From an uncultured Clostridium sp. (GTDB taxonomy: Bacteria; Bacillota; Clostridia; TANB77; CAG-508): DNA of 64,000 nt. Under the pieces are notes generated by a model. That model did no database searches. It worked only from the letters and a program-made list of their open reading frames with translations, and was not told the DNA's origin. The stretch lies in assembly GCA_947651825.1 (NCBI GenBank), contig CANTAQ010000001.1, positions 478,249-542,248 on the forward strand, in the 5' to 3' direction. The translations under genes were made by a program, and so were the position numbers. Positions 34,996 through 44,127 of the stretch are shown one piece after another. Position 1 is the first letter of the stretch. Each line of letters begins with the position of its first letter.

Positions 34996-35373
34996 TTATT
35001 CCTTTTTTGTAAATAATTTATACTCTTTTATTAATGAATAAATTTCATATATTGCTATTATTGCTAAAAATCCACCAAAACATTTCTTTAAAATTTCTAC
35101 TTTCATTCTTGTTGATATTGATGCTCCTATAAAAGCACCCAATGTTCCTGTAATTGCTATTGTTATACCTATTTTCCATTCTATTAATTTTTCTCTTATA
35201 GCAACAATTATTGCTGTAATTGAAGTTGGAACAAAAAATATTAAATTAGTAGCTTGTGCAGTATGTTGTTCTATTCCTAAAAATACTGAAAGCACTAATA
35301 TTAGTATAGTTCCTCCTCCCATTCCTGTCCCACTAACAATTCCAGATACGAATCCTGTTATCATTTCCCACAT
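34996..35373 (-). CDS. TSUP (TauE/SafE) family permease, half-size subunit B
   Basis: The 125 residues form about four membrane helices: GFVSGIVSGTGMGGGTILIL at the N-terminus, then ATNLIFFVPTSITAII and two more. The Gly-rich motif is the repeat signature of the TSUP family, which exports sulfite, sulfoacetate or related organic anions. Full TSUP proteins have eight helices in two repeats. Here each repeat is a separate gene; the other half is 14 bases upstream. A heterodimer is likely. The substrate is unknown. Confidence 0.78.
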   Translation of the reverse strand: MWEMITGFVSGIVSGTGMGGGTILILVLSVFLGIEQHTAQATNLIFFVPTSITAIIVAIREKLIEWKIGITIAITGTLGAFIGASISTRMKVEILKKCFGGFLAIIAIYEIYSLIKEYKLFTKKE

Positions 35374-35387
35374 TTATTTACCTCTTC

Positions 35388-35780
35388 CTACATAACTAAT
35401 CTTATTGATGTATATATTAAAAATATTATAAATAATATTCTTAATATCTTACTTGAAAGTCTTTTTAATAGCTTCGCTCCTATAAAACCCCCTATAATTC
35501 CTCCTATTGCACATTTTATCCCTATATTCCAGTCCATATAATTATTTTTATAATAAAAAAATCCACTTGTTATAACCATTGGTAATATTGCAAAAACAGA
35601 TGTTGCTCTCGCTTTTGCATCTTCTAGATTAAAAATGTGTATAAGTGCTGGAACTACTATCATTCCTCCTCCTGCTGCAAATAACCCACTTATTATTCCA
35701 GCAATTATACCTATAAAAATTCTCTTTGAAACTTCTATTTTCTTTCTTAATTTTTTCTTACTTATTATTATATATTCCAT
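35388..35780 (-). CDS. TSUP (TauE/SafE) family permease, half-size subunit A
   Basis: The 130 residues have a basic N-terminus (SKKKLRKKIEVSKR) followed by the TSUP repeat FIGIIAGIISGLFAAGGGMIVVPAL and further helices, ending IIFLIYTSIRLVM. It pairs with the next gene as the first half of a split eight-helix transporter. No ribosome site precedes the ATG, and a TATAAT-like element lies about 12-15 bases upstream, so the mRNA could be nearly leaderless, or the start could lie elsewhere. Split TSUP pairs are common in Clostridia. Confidence 0.75.
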   Translation of the reverse strand: MEYIIISKKKLRKKIEVSKRIFIGIIAGIISGLFAAGGGMIVVPALIHIFNLEDAKARATSVFAILPMVITSGFFYYKNNYMDWNIGIKCAIGGIIGGFIGAKLLKRLSSKILRILFIIFLIYTSIRLVM

Positions 35781-35958
35781 ATTTATATTATTATATTTAT
35801 AAAAATATTTATACTTTTATTTTATCTTCGTCTATCTTTGTTTTACTGCTAGGCAACTTTTAATTACTTTTACAGTTATATTAAATTGATATTATGTAAT
35901 TTTGAAATTAAAAATGATAAAATACAAAAAAAATACTTATTAGAAGGGAGTTTTACTT

Positions 35959-36171
35959 ATGATTAAAATTAAACTTTCTGATTTGTTAGGAAAACATAAA
36001 ATGACACAAAAAGCTTTAGCAGATATGACTCATATTCGCCCTGCTACTGTTTCAAAAATGTATTATGAAGAAGTTAAAAGAGTCGATATAAAACAATTAA
36101 ATAATATCTGTAAAGCATTTAACTGTGAAATTTCTGAACTTTTGGAATTTATCCCAGATGAAAAAGAATAA
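35959..36171 (+). CDS. XRE-family helix-turn-helix regulator
   Basis: This 70-residue protein is a single HTH: MTQKALADMTHIRPATVSKM (about 15-34) is the recognition part, and the C-terminal CEISELLEFIPDEK is typical of small Cro/C1-type regulators (YozG-like). The ribosome site is AGAAGGGAG. It is transcribed alone, with a strong terminator right after. It is divergent to the TSUP pair and convergent to the deacetylase gene. A role controlling the TSUP genes is possible but only suggested by location. Confidence 0.88.
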   Translation: MIKIKLSDLLGKHKMTQKALADMTHIRPATVSKMYYEEVKRVDIKQLNNICKAFNCEISELLEFIPDEKE

Positions 36172-36177
36172 AGAAAT

Positions 36178-36221
36178 CTGGAGTATCCAAATGCAATATC
36201 AATTACATTTGGATACTCCAG
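36178..36221. terminator. Strong terminator after XRE gene
   Basis: CTGGAGTATCCAAATG (36178-36193) pairs perfectly with CATTTGGATACTCCAG (36206-36221), with AATTTTATTTTT following. A 16-base stem, able to serve both converging genes. Confidence 0.9.
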
Positions 36222-36252
36222 AATTTTATTTTTATAAAATATGTTTATTCTC

Positions 36253-37023
36253 TTATTCTTTATGTTGTATGCCATTAGTATCTATTGTATAATTTTCTTT
36301 ATATATCAAATCTGATACTCTAACTACATTATAACCTTTTTCTTTTATATTTTCTATTATCATATTTAGACTATTTGCTGTATTCTCAGTTCCATTATGC
36401 ATTAAAATTATACTTCCGTTTTCTAAATTAGGTTCTATCTTCTCCCACATTTGTTCTCCTGTTAGAGATTTATAATCTAAAGTGTCTATCGACCACTGAA
36501 TTGTTGTATGTTTGTTCTCTTTTGCTGCTTGAATAACTGTATCGTTATATTCTCCATATGGTCCCCTATATAAAGTACTTGGAGTCCCTGTTATATTTTG
36601 TATCAAATCTGAACATTTTTTTATTTGTTCTACATTTTTATCATAACTCAAATTATTAACATGTGGATGATTATATGAATGATTTGCAAGTTCATGACCG
36701 GCTTCATGTATCTTTTTAGCCGCTTCTTCATTTTTTTCAATCCAATCTCCTACCATAAAAAATGTAACTTTTACATTTTGTTTTTTTAATGTTTCTAAAA
36801 TTACATCTATATCATCTGCATTCCATGCACAATTTATAGTCAATGCAACATTTGGTTCTTTAGTATCTACACTATATATGGGCAATTGTTTCTTTGTACT
36901 TGCTGTTTCTACTGTTTTATCAGGCATCTTTGCAAATAAAGTAGTCATTAAAAACAATGAAAAAACTGTACACACAGCAACAAATACTGAAATTATTTTG
37001 TCTTTATTAATAACAAAAAACAT
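36253..37023 (-). CDS. Polysaccharide deacetylase (YlxY/PdaB-like)
   Basis: The 256 residues have a signal anchor (about 9-29) and a NodB domain. Motif 1 reads TINCAWNADD where active enzymes have TFDDG or TFDxxW, so the first catalytic Asp is Asn. Motif 2 is intact (HELANHSYNHPH) as is motif 3 (YRGPYGEYN) and the distal LMHNG. The Asn-for-Asp change also occurs in YlxY proteins, from memory, so this is better placed there than in sporulation PdaB. It may bind or trim peptidoglycan with altered chemistry. The ribosome site lies in a terminator-like hairpin. Confidence 0.8.
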   Translation of the reverse strand: MFFVINKDKIISVFVAVCTVFSLFLMTTLFAKMPDKTVETASTKKQLPIYSVDTKEPNVALTINCAWNADDIDVILETLKKQNVKVTFFMVGDWIEKNEEAAKKIHEAGHELANHSYNHPHVNNLSYDKNVEQIKKCSDLIQNITGTPSTLYRGPYGEYNDTVIQAAKENKHTTIQWSIDTLDYKSLTGEQMWEKIEPNLENGSIILMHNGTENTANSLNMIIENIKEKGYNVVRVSDLIYKENYTIDTNGIQHKE

Positions 37024-37029
37024 AAAAAA

Positions 37030-37072
37030 CCTCCTAAAATATGCTAATTAATTATATGCATATATTAGGAAG
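37030..37072 (-). terminator. Terminator-like hairpin containing the next gene's ribosome site
   Basis: On the minus strand, CTTCCTAATATATGC pairs with GCATATTTTAGGAGG and is followed by TTTTTT and ATG. The 3' arm is the AGGAGG for the deacetylase gene. Structure and initiation would therefore compete. Confidence 0.6.
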
Positions 37073-37086
37073 TTTATGTTTATTTA

Positions 37087-37680
37087 TTATTTACTTTCAA
37101 TATTACTTATTTCCTCGCTATTTTTAGTTGAAGATGTTGCTGTTACTGTTTCTTCATAGTCTTCACTATACTTATCAAAAAGTTTTTTTGTAATTGGAAT
37201 TGTAACTATACTAGCACCTATCATAATTCCCCATATTGAATACCAGTCTTTTCTTGCTTTATCTGCAGCATCCTCTAAGACTTTATCTGTGTATGTAGTT
37301 CCATAAATAGATTTTGCCATTTTATACTCAGATGACTCTTTTACTTCTCCAACTTCTGATTTAACACAATACATAAAATATAATATTGACAAAAAGGCTA
37401 TTGCAATTACTGCAATTATTACATATTTACTATAAAATTCTTTCATGTTCTTCTTTACTATGTGTTTTCTACTTAATCCTATAGTTGTTAATATTACACC
37501 TATTATAATAGCTAAAGCCATTGTTATTCCTCTTATTAATATAACATTTTCATAATCAGTTGCTTTAAATACTATGTCAGTTATTACTAAAGCAATAATT
37601 AATATTGCTATATAATTTGAGCAAAATCTTTTTACAAAAGTTCCTGGTTCAATTACCTCTCTATCTTTTGTCTTTTTCAT
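37087..37680 (-). CDS. Four-span membrane protein, unknown
   Basis: The 197 residues contain about four predicted spans (about 22-40, 47-66, 85-105 and 148-165), with a basic N-terminus and a Ser/Thr/Glu-rich C-terminal tail (TVTATSSTKNSEEIS). The segment between spans 3 and 4 (KSIYGTTYTDKVLEDAADKAR) would be extracellular or periplasmic-side. I recognise no family. The gene lies just before the hairpin and the deacetylase gene, so they may be expressed together. Confidence 0.6.
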   Translation of the reverse strand: MKKTKDREVIEPGTFVKRFCSNYIAILIIALVITDIVFKATDYENVILIRGITMALAIIIGVILTTIGLSRKHIVKKNMKEFYSKYVIIAVIAIAFLSILYFMYCVKSEVGEVKESSEYKMAKSIYGTTYTDKVLEDAADKARKDWYSIWGIMIGASIVTIPITKKLFDKYSEDYEETVTATSSTKNSEEISNIESK

Positions 37681-37768
37681 TTTAATATCCCCCCTTAAAA
37701 TTTATTATATTATACACAATTATACATAATTTTTCAATATAATATTCCAACTAATTTTTAAATTCTAA

Positions 37769-38461
37769 TTATCTTTTCAGTACTCTTAGCTCTTGTTTTT
37801 GCTTCTCTGTTATTCTATATGATTCTATTGCCTTTTGTATAGCTTTATTATATGTCCATTTGTCCATGTTTGTATTTTTCAAATAGTCTAATGTTTGATC
37901 ATAATATTTAATAAGTGCAATTGATATTGCCCATGCTTTGGCCATTTTTGCATAGTATTTTTCACTTGTTATACTATCAAATATCTCAAAATCTTTTTTT
38001 AAATATTCATCTTCTATGTAGTATCCCAAAATCATTACTAAACCAAATCTGATTTCAAATTCTTTCTCTGATTTTAAATATTTCTGTATAAAATTCCATA
38101 CCTTTTCTTTATTTTTACTTGTTATTTTTAGTCCCACACAAAAAACGTCACATACTGCCCAATTATCAATTTTGGGAACAAATTGTTCTATGTATTTTAA
38201 TATCTTATCTATGTCCTCTTTTTTATTTAACCCTATTGATATTCCTTTTAACATTGTTTCCTCATAATATTCATCTTCTACTTCTTCTAAAATCTGTTTT
38301 AGTGTATATTCTTTGTTCATTTTTTTTGCATATTCTCGCAAATGCGGTATTCTTACTCCCATAATATTTTCCGTTCCAGGACATAATCCAGATTGAAAAT
38401 TTCTATATTTCTCATCTGCCATTTCTTTTATATCTTCTTTTACTTTTTTTCTTAATTCCAT
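37769..38461 (-). CDS. AlkD-like DNA alkylation repair protein
   Basis: AlkD removes positively charged alkylated bases such as 3-methyladenine and is built from HEAT-like repeats. These 230 residues start with a charged helix, MGVRIPHLREYAKK (about 30-45), VPKIDNWAVCDVFC with the conserved Trp/Asp (about 91-105), and NKAIQKAIESYRITEKQK near the end. The N-terminus overlaps the GNAT gene by ten bases, which implies translational coupling. Catalytic Asp/Trp positions fit by eye. No ada/alkA genes are nearby. Confidence 0.85.
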   Translation of the reverse strand: MELRKKVKEDIKEMADEKYRNFQSGLCPGTENIMGVRIPHLREYAKKMNKEYTLKQILEEVEDEYYEETMLKGISIGLNKKEDIDKILKYIEQFVPKIDNWAVCDVFCVGLKITSKNKEKVWNFIQKYLKSEKEFEIRFGLVMILGYYIEDEYLKKDFEIFDSITSEKYYAKMAKAWAISIALIKYYDQTLDYLKNTNMDKWTYNKAIQKAIESYRITEKQKQELRVLKR

Positions 38462-38934
38462 ATTTTCTCCATCATATACATATTTTCTTTATTTAATTCC
38501 TTTCTATCATTTACATATTTATAACCATTTTTTCTGTAAAATTCGCAACCTGTTATTGTTGCTGGAACAATTAACTTTTTCGCATTTATTTCTTTTGCAT
38601 ATTCTTCAACTTTTTTTATTAGTTTTGTGCCAATTCCCTTTTTATGATTTTCTGGTTTTACAAATACACTTAATATCCAATATTCTCCATCATCATTATA
38701 CCAAGATTTGTCTATCCCTGCAGTTCCGACTATTGTTCCATTTTGTTTGGCAACATAGACTTTTGTTCTTTCTTTGAATTCTTCTTTTAATTTATCTTTT
38801 GTATAATATTTATTTATTAACTTTTTGGCTTCTTCCTTTCCATAATCTTTTATATCAACTTCCATTATATTTCTTATAATCATATCAGAAATTTCTCCAA
38901 TATCTTTTTCTTGATATTCTTCTATCTCTACCAT
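38452..38934 (-). CDS. GNAT-family N-acetyltransferase
   Basis: The 160 residues fit the Gcn5-related acetyltransferase fold: DGEYWILSVFVKPENHKKGIG (split here at about 80-100) holds motif A, with the acetyl-CoA loop HKKGIGTKLIKKVEE, and a C-terminal CEFYRKNGYKYV is the usual closing motif. The substrate is unknown. It precedes and overlaps alkD, which may hint at a stress-related unit but does not prove function. Confidence 0.85.
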   Translation of the reverse strand: MVEIEEYQEKDIGEISDMIIRNIMEVDIKDYGKEEAKKLINKYYTKDKLKEEFKERTKVYVAKQNGTIVGTAGIDKSWYNDDGEYWILSVFVKPENHKKGIGTKLIKKVEEYAKEINAKKLIVPATITGCEFYRKNGYKYVNDRKELNKENMYMMEKIWN

Positions 38935-39014
38935 TTTATCCCTGCCTTTGATTCATTCTATACTCTATACTACTCATTGTCAATAACTTACATTAATTTA
39001 CTAATAGTATGTCC

Positions 39015-39042
39015 TTGACTTAAATATTTATTATGTTATAAT
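39015..39042 (+). promoter_or_regulatory. Sigma-A promoter for the CDF transporter
   Basis: TTGACT (39015-39020) and TATAAT (39037-39042), 16-base spacer, about 55 bases upstream of the start codon. Confidence 0.65.
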
Positions 39043-39097
39043 GTTGTTTCATATTATTTAATTTAAAACATAAAATCATTTTTATAGGAGGCCATTT

Positions 39098-39955
39098 ATG
39101 AATCGTTACGAAAGTGCAAATAAAGCAGGAATTCTAGGAATCTTAGGTAATCTTTTTTTAGCTTTAATAAAAGGATTTGCTGGTTTTACGTTTAACAGCC
39201 AAGCTATGATTGCTGATAGTTTTAACAGTGCTGGAGATATTTTAAGTTCCTTATTTACGTTTATTGGCAATAAAATTTCAAGTAAACCTGGTGATAACGA
39301 CCATAATTTTGGTCATGGAAAATCTGAATACATATTTTCCTTTTTGATTAGTATTTCAATGATAATTGTATCAGCAAAGTTGTTGTTTGATTCAATAAGT
39401 TCATTAGTAAATCATAAGACATTAGATTTTTCTATATTATTAGTTATTGTTTGTGTTATTACTATAATTGTAAAATTTGCTTTATTTTTATATACAAAAT
39501 ACCTTCTAAAAAAACAGCCCAATATTCTGATAGAAGCAAATAATAAGGATCATTTTAATGACTGTATTATAACTTCTTGTACTTTAATTTCTATCCTATT
39601 TTCTCTTATAGGAATATTCTGGATAGATAGTATTGTTGGTATAATAATTTCATTTTATATATTCTATACTGGAATCAAGATTTTCTTTGAGAGTTACAAT
39701 GTTTTAATGGACATTTCAATAGATGAAGATACTAAGAAAATTATACTAGATATTACAAATAAATATGAGGATATAAAAGAAGTTGAAAGCATTTATTCAA
39801 CTCCTTCTGGATATAAATATATTGTTATTATAACGATTTCTGTTGATGGCAACATGACTACTTTTAATAGTCATGCCCTAGCAGATAATTTAGAAAATGA
39901 TATTAAAAGTTTGGATAAAGTTTCTAATGCTATTGTACATGTAAATCCAGTCTAA
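39098..39955 (+). CDS. Cation diffusion facilitator (CDF) transporter
   Basis: The 285 residues have six spans and the CDF metal-site patterns: ADSFNSAGDILSS in span 2 (D-x3-D type) and the H-N-H region DHNFGHGKSEYIFS, with NKDHFNDCIITS in span 5. A short cytoplasmic domain (about 205-285) ends VSNAIVHVNP. CDF proteins export Zn2+, Mn2+, Co2+ or Fe2+ by proton antiport. The metal cannot be told from the sequence. Its stop codon overlaps the topB stop on the other strand. AGGAGGCCATTT before ATG is the ribosome site. Confidence 0.92.
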   Translation: MNRYESANKAGILGILGNLFLALIKGFAGFTFNSQAMIADSFNSAGDILSSLFTFIGNKISSKPGDNDHNFGHGKSEYIFSFLISISMIIVSAKLLFDSISSLVNHKTLDFSILLVIVCVITIIVKFALFLYTKYLLKKQPNILIEANNKDHFNDCIITSCTLISILFSLIGIFWIDSIVGIIISFYIFYTGIKIFFESYNVLMDISIDEDTKKIILDITNKYEDIKEVESIYSTPSGYKYIVIITISVDGNMTTFNSHALADNLENDIKSLDKVSNAIVHVNPV

Positions 39956-41844
39956 TATCTTTTTACTCTTTTAAATTTAGTATGTATGTAGTCTTCCAAC
40001 TTAACCATAAACTCATCTGGTGCTATTTCCTTCTTTGCCACCATATCTAATCCTTTTTCCCAACTTGCTGTTAGTTTTGGATTTAACATATCTGGCATTG
40101 AATTATTTACAACATCATATATAGCTTCTCCCTTTTCTGTTGGAGTTATTATTTGTGTTTTTGCATTTATTTCTATATGTTTTATTTTTTCTAATTTTTT
40201 TATTATCTCAGCTCTTGTCGCACTTGTACCTATTCCTGCTCCTTTTATTTGCTCTCTTAATTCCTCTTCTTCTATTAATTTTCCTGCATTCTCCATAGCT
40301 AAAATTATCGAACCTGAATTATATCTAGTAGGTGGTGTTGTTTCTGACTCTTTTATCATAATGTCTTCTACATCTATTTCTTGTCCTTTTTTTAATTCTT
40401 TTAAAGTTTCATCTGTTCTGCTTTCTTCTTTTGATTTTAATACTTCTAAATATCCTACTTTCGTACATATTTTTTCATTTGCATAAAATGTTTCATTCTC
40501 AATATTTACAGTGACATTAACTTTATTAAATTCTGCTGCTGGATAAAATATCGCTAAAAATCTTTTTACAATTACCCTATATATTTCTTTATGTAAATCT
40601 GGTAATTTAGCGTAATTTTCAAATCCCTGTCCTGTTGGAATTATAGCATAATGGTCTGTTATTTTACTATCATTTACATACTTTGTTTTTGCTAACCCAC
40701 TTGTTGAATATTTTTCTGTAACCATCTTTGTTATATATCCATTAATTTCTTCATCAGTCTTTAAATTTTTAGCCAATCCATTCAAATTTTTAGAAATTTC
40801 TTTGGCAACTGCTGTTGATAAAACTCTTGCATCTGTTCTAGGATATGTAACTAATTTCTTTTCATATAAGCCTTGTATTATTTCTAATGTTTCACTTGGC
40901 TTGATTTTAAATCTCTTAGTACATTCATTTTGAATTTCAGCAAGATTAAAAAGAAGTGGTGCATTTTCTTTTTGTTTTGACTTTTTCATTTCTGTAATTA
41001 TAGCTTTCTTCCCTTTTAATGTTTCTATAAATTGTTTTGCTTCTTCTTCTTTTTTTAATCCACTTTCATTATATAATTTAGGAGATTCATATAAAATAGA
41101 TTTTTCGTTTACTTTCCATTCTCCTATAAAACTATTTTCTGCGCCAAAATTAGCATTTACTTTATAATATTTCGTTTTTACGAAATTACGTATTTCTCTT
41201 TCTCTTGAAACTATCATTCCAAGTACACATGTCATTACTCTACCTATTGATATTGATGCCTTTTCTTCATTTATTTTCTGTGCTAATTTTCTTCCATAAA
41301 TTATACTTAATAATCGTGAAAAATTAATCCCTATTAAATAGTCTTCTTTTGCTCTTAAATAAGCAGAATCAGATAAACTATCATATTCTGATAAGTTTTT
41401 TGCTTCTTTTATTCCTCTCAATATTTCTTCTTCAGTTTGTGAATCTATCCATACTCTCTTTTTTTCTTTATTTTCTACTCCTATCATTTGGTCTACTAAT
41501 CTATATATATATTCTCCTTCTCTTCCAGAGTCAGTGCTTACATATACAGTATCTATGTCTTCCCTTGTAAGTAAGCCTTTTATAATTTCGAACTGTTTTT
41601 GTACATTTGGAATTACTTCATATTTAAATTCTTTAGGTATAAAAGGCAATGTTTCTAGCCTCCATAGTTTTAGTTTCTCATCATACTTTTCAGGATAAGA
41701 CATTGTAACCAAATGACCAACACACCATGTTATAACCCACTCTTCATTTTCAATATATCCATTTTTTTTATTAGTTCCAACTTTCAAAACCTTTGCAAAC
41801 TCCATTGCAACAGAAGGCTTCTCTGTTATTAACAGTTTCTTCAT
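39952..41844 (-). CDS. topB: DNA topoisomerase III (type IA)
   Basis: Type IA enzymes relax negative supercoils and decatenate DNA through a 5'-phosphotyrosine. The TOPRIM domain carries LLITEKPSVA (about 4-13) and VYVSTDSGREGEYIYR (about 100-115). The catalytic tyrosine is in KLVTYPRTDARVLS (about 330). GIGTSATRAEIIKKL and ITPTEKGEAIYDV follow near the C-terminus. At 630 residues it is shorter than many TopB proteins and has no zinc-ribbon tail. This is probably a topB paralogue of the plasmid/conjugation type or a compact chromosomal form. Confidence 0.92.
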   Translation of the reverse strand: MKKLLITEKPSVAMEFAKVLKVGTNKKNGYIENEEWVITWCVGHLVTMSYPEKYDEKLKLWRLETLPFIPKEFKYEVIPNVQKQFEIIKGLLTREDIDTVYVSTDSGREGEYIYRLVDQMIGVENKEKKRVWIDSQTEEEILRGIKEAKNLSEYDSLSDSAYLRAKEDYLIGINFSRLLSIIYGRKLAQKINEEKASISIGRVMTCVLGMIVSREREIRNFVKTKYYKVNANFGAENSFIGEWKVNEKSILYESPKLYNESGLKKEEEAKQFIETLKGKKAIITEMKKSKQKENAPLLFNLAEIQNECTKRFKIKPSETLEIIQGLYEKKLVTYPRTDARVLSTAVAKEISKNLNGLAKNLKTDEEINGYITKMVTEKYSTSGLAKTKYVNDSKITDHYAIIPTGQGFENYAKLPDLHKEIYRVIVKRFLAIFYPAAEFNKVNVTVNIENETFYANEKICTKVGYLEVLKSKEESRTDETLKELKKGQEIDVEDIMIKESETTPPTRYNSGSIILAMENAGKLIEEEELREQIKGAGIGTSATRAEIIKKLEKIKHIEINAKTQIITPTEKGEAIYDVVNNSMPDMLNPKLTASWEKGLDMVAKKEIAPDEFMVKLEDYIHTKFKRVKRY

Positions 41845-41873
41845 TAATCTTCTCCTATTATTATATATAATTA

Positions 41874-41954
41874 AGTCTCTCCATGTAGATATTAACTAAA
41901 AAACAGCTAAATATGATTTTACAAAAGTTAATATCCATCAAAATGGAGCAGACT
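41874..41954. repeat. Imperfect hairpin repeat, copy R3
   Basis: AGTCTCTCCAT and GATATTAACT (41874-41897) pair with AGTTAATATC and ATGGAGCAGACT (41926-41954). The outer part shares 15 of 17 bases with hairpin A of copy R1 (GCTCCATYTTGMTGGAT on the opposite strand), while the central stem differs but still pairs. It fills the gap between ftsW and topB and has no T run. Confidence 0.55.
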
Positions 41955-41964
41955 TTAATGAACT

Positions 41965-43122
41965 TTATATTTTGTTTGTTTGCCTTGAAATATTAAGTAA
42001 TATTCCTACTAAACATAGAAGAATTACAAGTGATGAACCTCCATAACTAAAGAATGGAAGTGATATTCCTGTTACTGGCATTGATGAAGTTACAACTGCG
42101 ATATTTATTATTGCTTGTGAACCTATTAATGTTGTTATCCCTGTTGCAAGTAATGTTCCAAACATATCTGGGGCTTTCATTGCAATTATTATTCCCCTCC
42201 AAATAAATGCTGCAAATAGCAAAATTACTACTAAGCAACCAACAAAGCCTAATTCTTCTGCTAAAACTGCAAAGATGTAATCATTGTGAGGCATTGATAT
42301 ATACTGATATTTTTGATTGCTATTTCCTAAACCTACTCCAAAAAGCCCTCCTGATCCTATTGCATATAATCCTTGTATAATTTGCCATCCTGTATCTGTA
42401 GGATCTGCCCATGGATCCATGAATGCCATTAATCTTTCTAATCTATATGCACCTATTCCAAACTTCTTTGCAAGAAAATATAACAAACCTCCTCCTGCAA
42501 CTACTCCTGCACCTCCAAATATAGCAAAATGTGAAAATTTACATCCTGCCATTATCATCATCACTGCAATTGTTATTATAATAATTGCTGATGCGCTAAG
42601 GTGTGATTGAATAAATAATATAATTGCTATTGGTACTGCTAAAAAGCATAATGGTCTAAAAAATCCCTTTAGTAAGCTTCTCAAATCATCTTTTGTTTTA
42701 GTCAAATATGCTGCGAAAAATATAATCAAACCTAGTTTTGCTACTTCAGAAGGCTGAAGGCTACCAAAAACAGGTATTTTTATCCATCTTCTTGCACCAT
42801 ATGCTCCAAACCCCAAATTAGGAACAAGAACTAGTAGTAAAAGTACAATTGAACCAAAATATGCAAGTTTATAGAATCTTGCATATAATTTGTAATCTAT
42901 TCTTGATATTATCAACATAGCTGTTATTCCTAATACCGCCGCTTTTGCTTGACTAAACACATATGTATAACTGCTAGAATCTTGGGATAATGCTAATGGT
43001 GAACTTGCTGAAAGTACCATAATTATTCCCATACCAAGCAATAACAACACTATTATAAATAGTGCAAAATCAAATGGTCTTTTATTATAATTAGTTTTCT
43101 TTTTATTTAATTGCTTTCCCAT
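41965..43122 (-). CDS. ftsW: SEDS-family peptidoglycan glycosyltransferase FtsW/SpoVE
   Basis: SEDS proteins polymerise lipid II during septation or spore-cortex synthesis. The 385 residues have about ten spans, with the SEDS marks GLGNSNQKYQYISMPHNDYIF (about 263-283, split), SFGYGGSSL-like FFSYGGSSLVILL near the end, and IKIPVFGSLQPSEVAK (about 113-128) with the conserved Glu. Placement after murE and mraY supports FtsW or SpoVE over RodA. A cytosolic N-terminal Lys-rich segment precedes span 1. It closes the operon. Confidence 0.93.
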   Translation of the reverse strand: MGKQLNKKKTNYNKRPFDFALFIIVLLLLGMGIIMVLSASSPLALSQDSSSYTYVFSQAKAAVLGITAMLIISRIDYKLYARFYKLAYFGSIVLLLLVLVPNLGFGAYGARRWIKIPVFGSLQPSEVAKLGLIIFFAAYLTKTKDDLRSLLKGFFRPLCFLAVPIAIILFIQSHLSASAIIIITIAVMMIMAGCKFSHFAIFGGAGVVAGGGLLYFLAKKFGIGAYRLERLMAFMDPWADPTDTGWQIIQGLYAIGSGGLFGVGLGNSNQKYQYISMPHNDYIFAVLAEELGFVGCLVVILLFAAFIWRGIIIAMKAPDMFGTLLATGITTLIGSQAIINIAVVTSSMPVTGISLPFFSYGGSSLVILLCLVGILLNISRQTNKI

Positions 43123-43146
43123 TGTTTCCTCTCTTTTCTTTTCTGT

Positions 43147-44127
43147 TTATATAGAGCATAAGCCAATGATGCAAAGCATTAATGTAAATACGCAAAATAT
43201 AGAAACCACTTTATTTTCCTTCCAACCAGATAGTTCAAAATGATGATGTAATGGTGCCATTTTAAATAGTCTCTTTCCACCAGTTCTCTTAAAATATAAA
43301 ACTTGTAATACTACTGATATAGTTTCTAATACTGGTATTGCTGCAATTACTAGTAAAATTAAAGGCATTTGCAAATATAATGCTATTGCTGCAATTACTC
43401 CACCTAGTAATAGTGATCCTGTATCCCCCATAAATACTTTTGCTGTATTTAGATTAAATATCAAAAATCCTAAACATGCTCCTACAATTATACTACCAAA
43501 TACTACAATTTCTTTTACATCTAAAATAATTGCAATAACTGTTAGGCATGTTGTTATTATTGCTGAAACACTAGTGCTCAATCCATCTATTCCATCTGTT
43601 AAATTTACTGCATTTGTTGTCGCTAACATGACAAAAATTGCAAAAGGTATATATATAATTGCAGGTAAAGCTAGCTGATATTTCAAAAAAGGAATTATCG
43701 TTATAGTATTTAAATTTACGCCTTTTAGTAAATATAACACATATAATACTGAAATTATAAGAAGTCCTAGCATTTTACTTGTTGGTTTTAGTCCTTTAGT
43801 ATTTTTTAAAACTAATTTCTTGTAATCATCTATAAATCCTATAATACCAAAACCAATTGTTATTAATAATAACGGAAATAATTTTTTACCTACTTCAGGC
43901 TCTCTTGCAGAATAATATATATATCCTCCTATTGTACCTATAATAATTCCCATTGCTATTATTATTCCACCCATTGTTGGAGTTCCTTTTTTTCCAAGAT
44001 GGCTTTGTGGTCCATCTTCTCTTTCCATCTGTCCTACTTTAAATCGCCTTAATATAGGTATTATAAATATTGCTAGCATTACTGTTGCTATAAAAGAAAC
44101 AAACAGTATTCTTGTTTGAAAATACAA
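43147..44127 (-). CDS. mraY: Phospho-MurNAc-pentapeptide transferase MraY
   Basis: MraY couples UDP-MurNAc-pentapeptide to undecaprenyl phosphate, forming lipid I. The 326 residues have ten spans and the signatures GTPTMGGIIIA (about 49-59), DDYKKL (about 101-106), NAVNLTDGIDGLS (about 173-185) and APLHHHFELSGWKE (about 289-302). The start is TTG at 44127, six bases or so after AAAGGAGG, which is itself the end of murE (IKEVI-stop), so the genes are tightly linked. No murF lies between murE and mraY, unlike in the classic cluster. Confidence 0.95.
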   Translation of the reverse strand: MYFQTRILFVSFIATVMLAIFIIPILRRFKVGQMEREDGPQSHLGKKGTPTMGGIIIAMGIIIGTIGGYIYYSAREPEVGKKLFPLLLITIGFGIIGFIDDYKKLVLKNTKGLKPTSKMLGLLIISVLYVLYLLKGVNLNTITIIPFLKYQLALPAIIYIPFAIFVMLATTNAVNLTDGIDGLSTSVSAIITTCLTVIAIILDVKEIVVFGSIIVGACLGFLIFNLNTAKVFMGDTGSLLLGGVIAAIALYLQMPLILLVIAAIPVLETISVVLQVLYFKRTGGKRLFKMAPLHHHFELSGWKENKVVSIFCVFTLMLCIIGLCSI

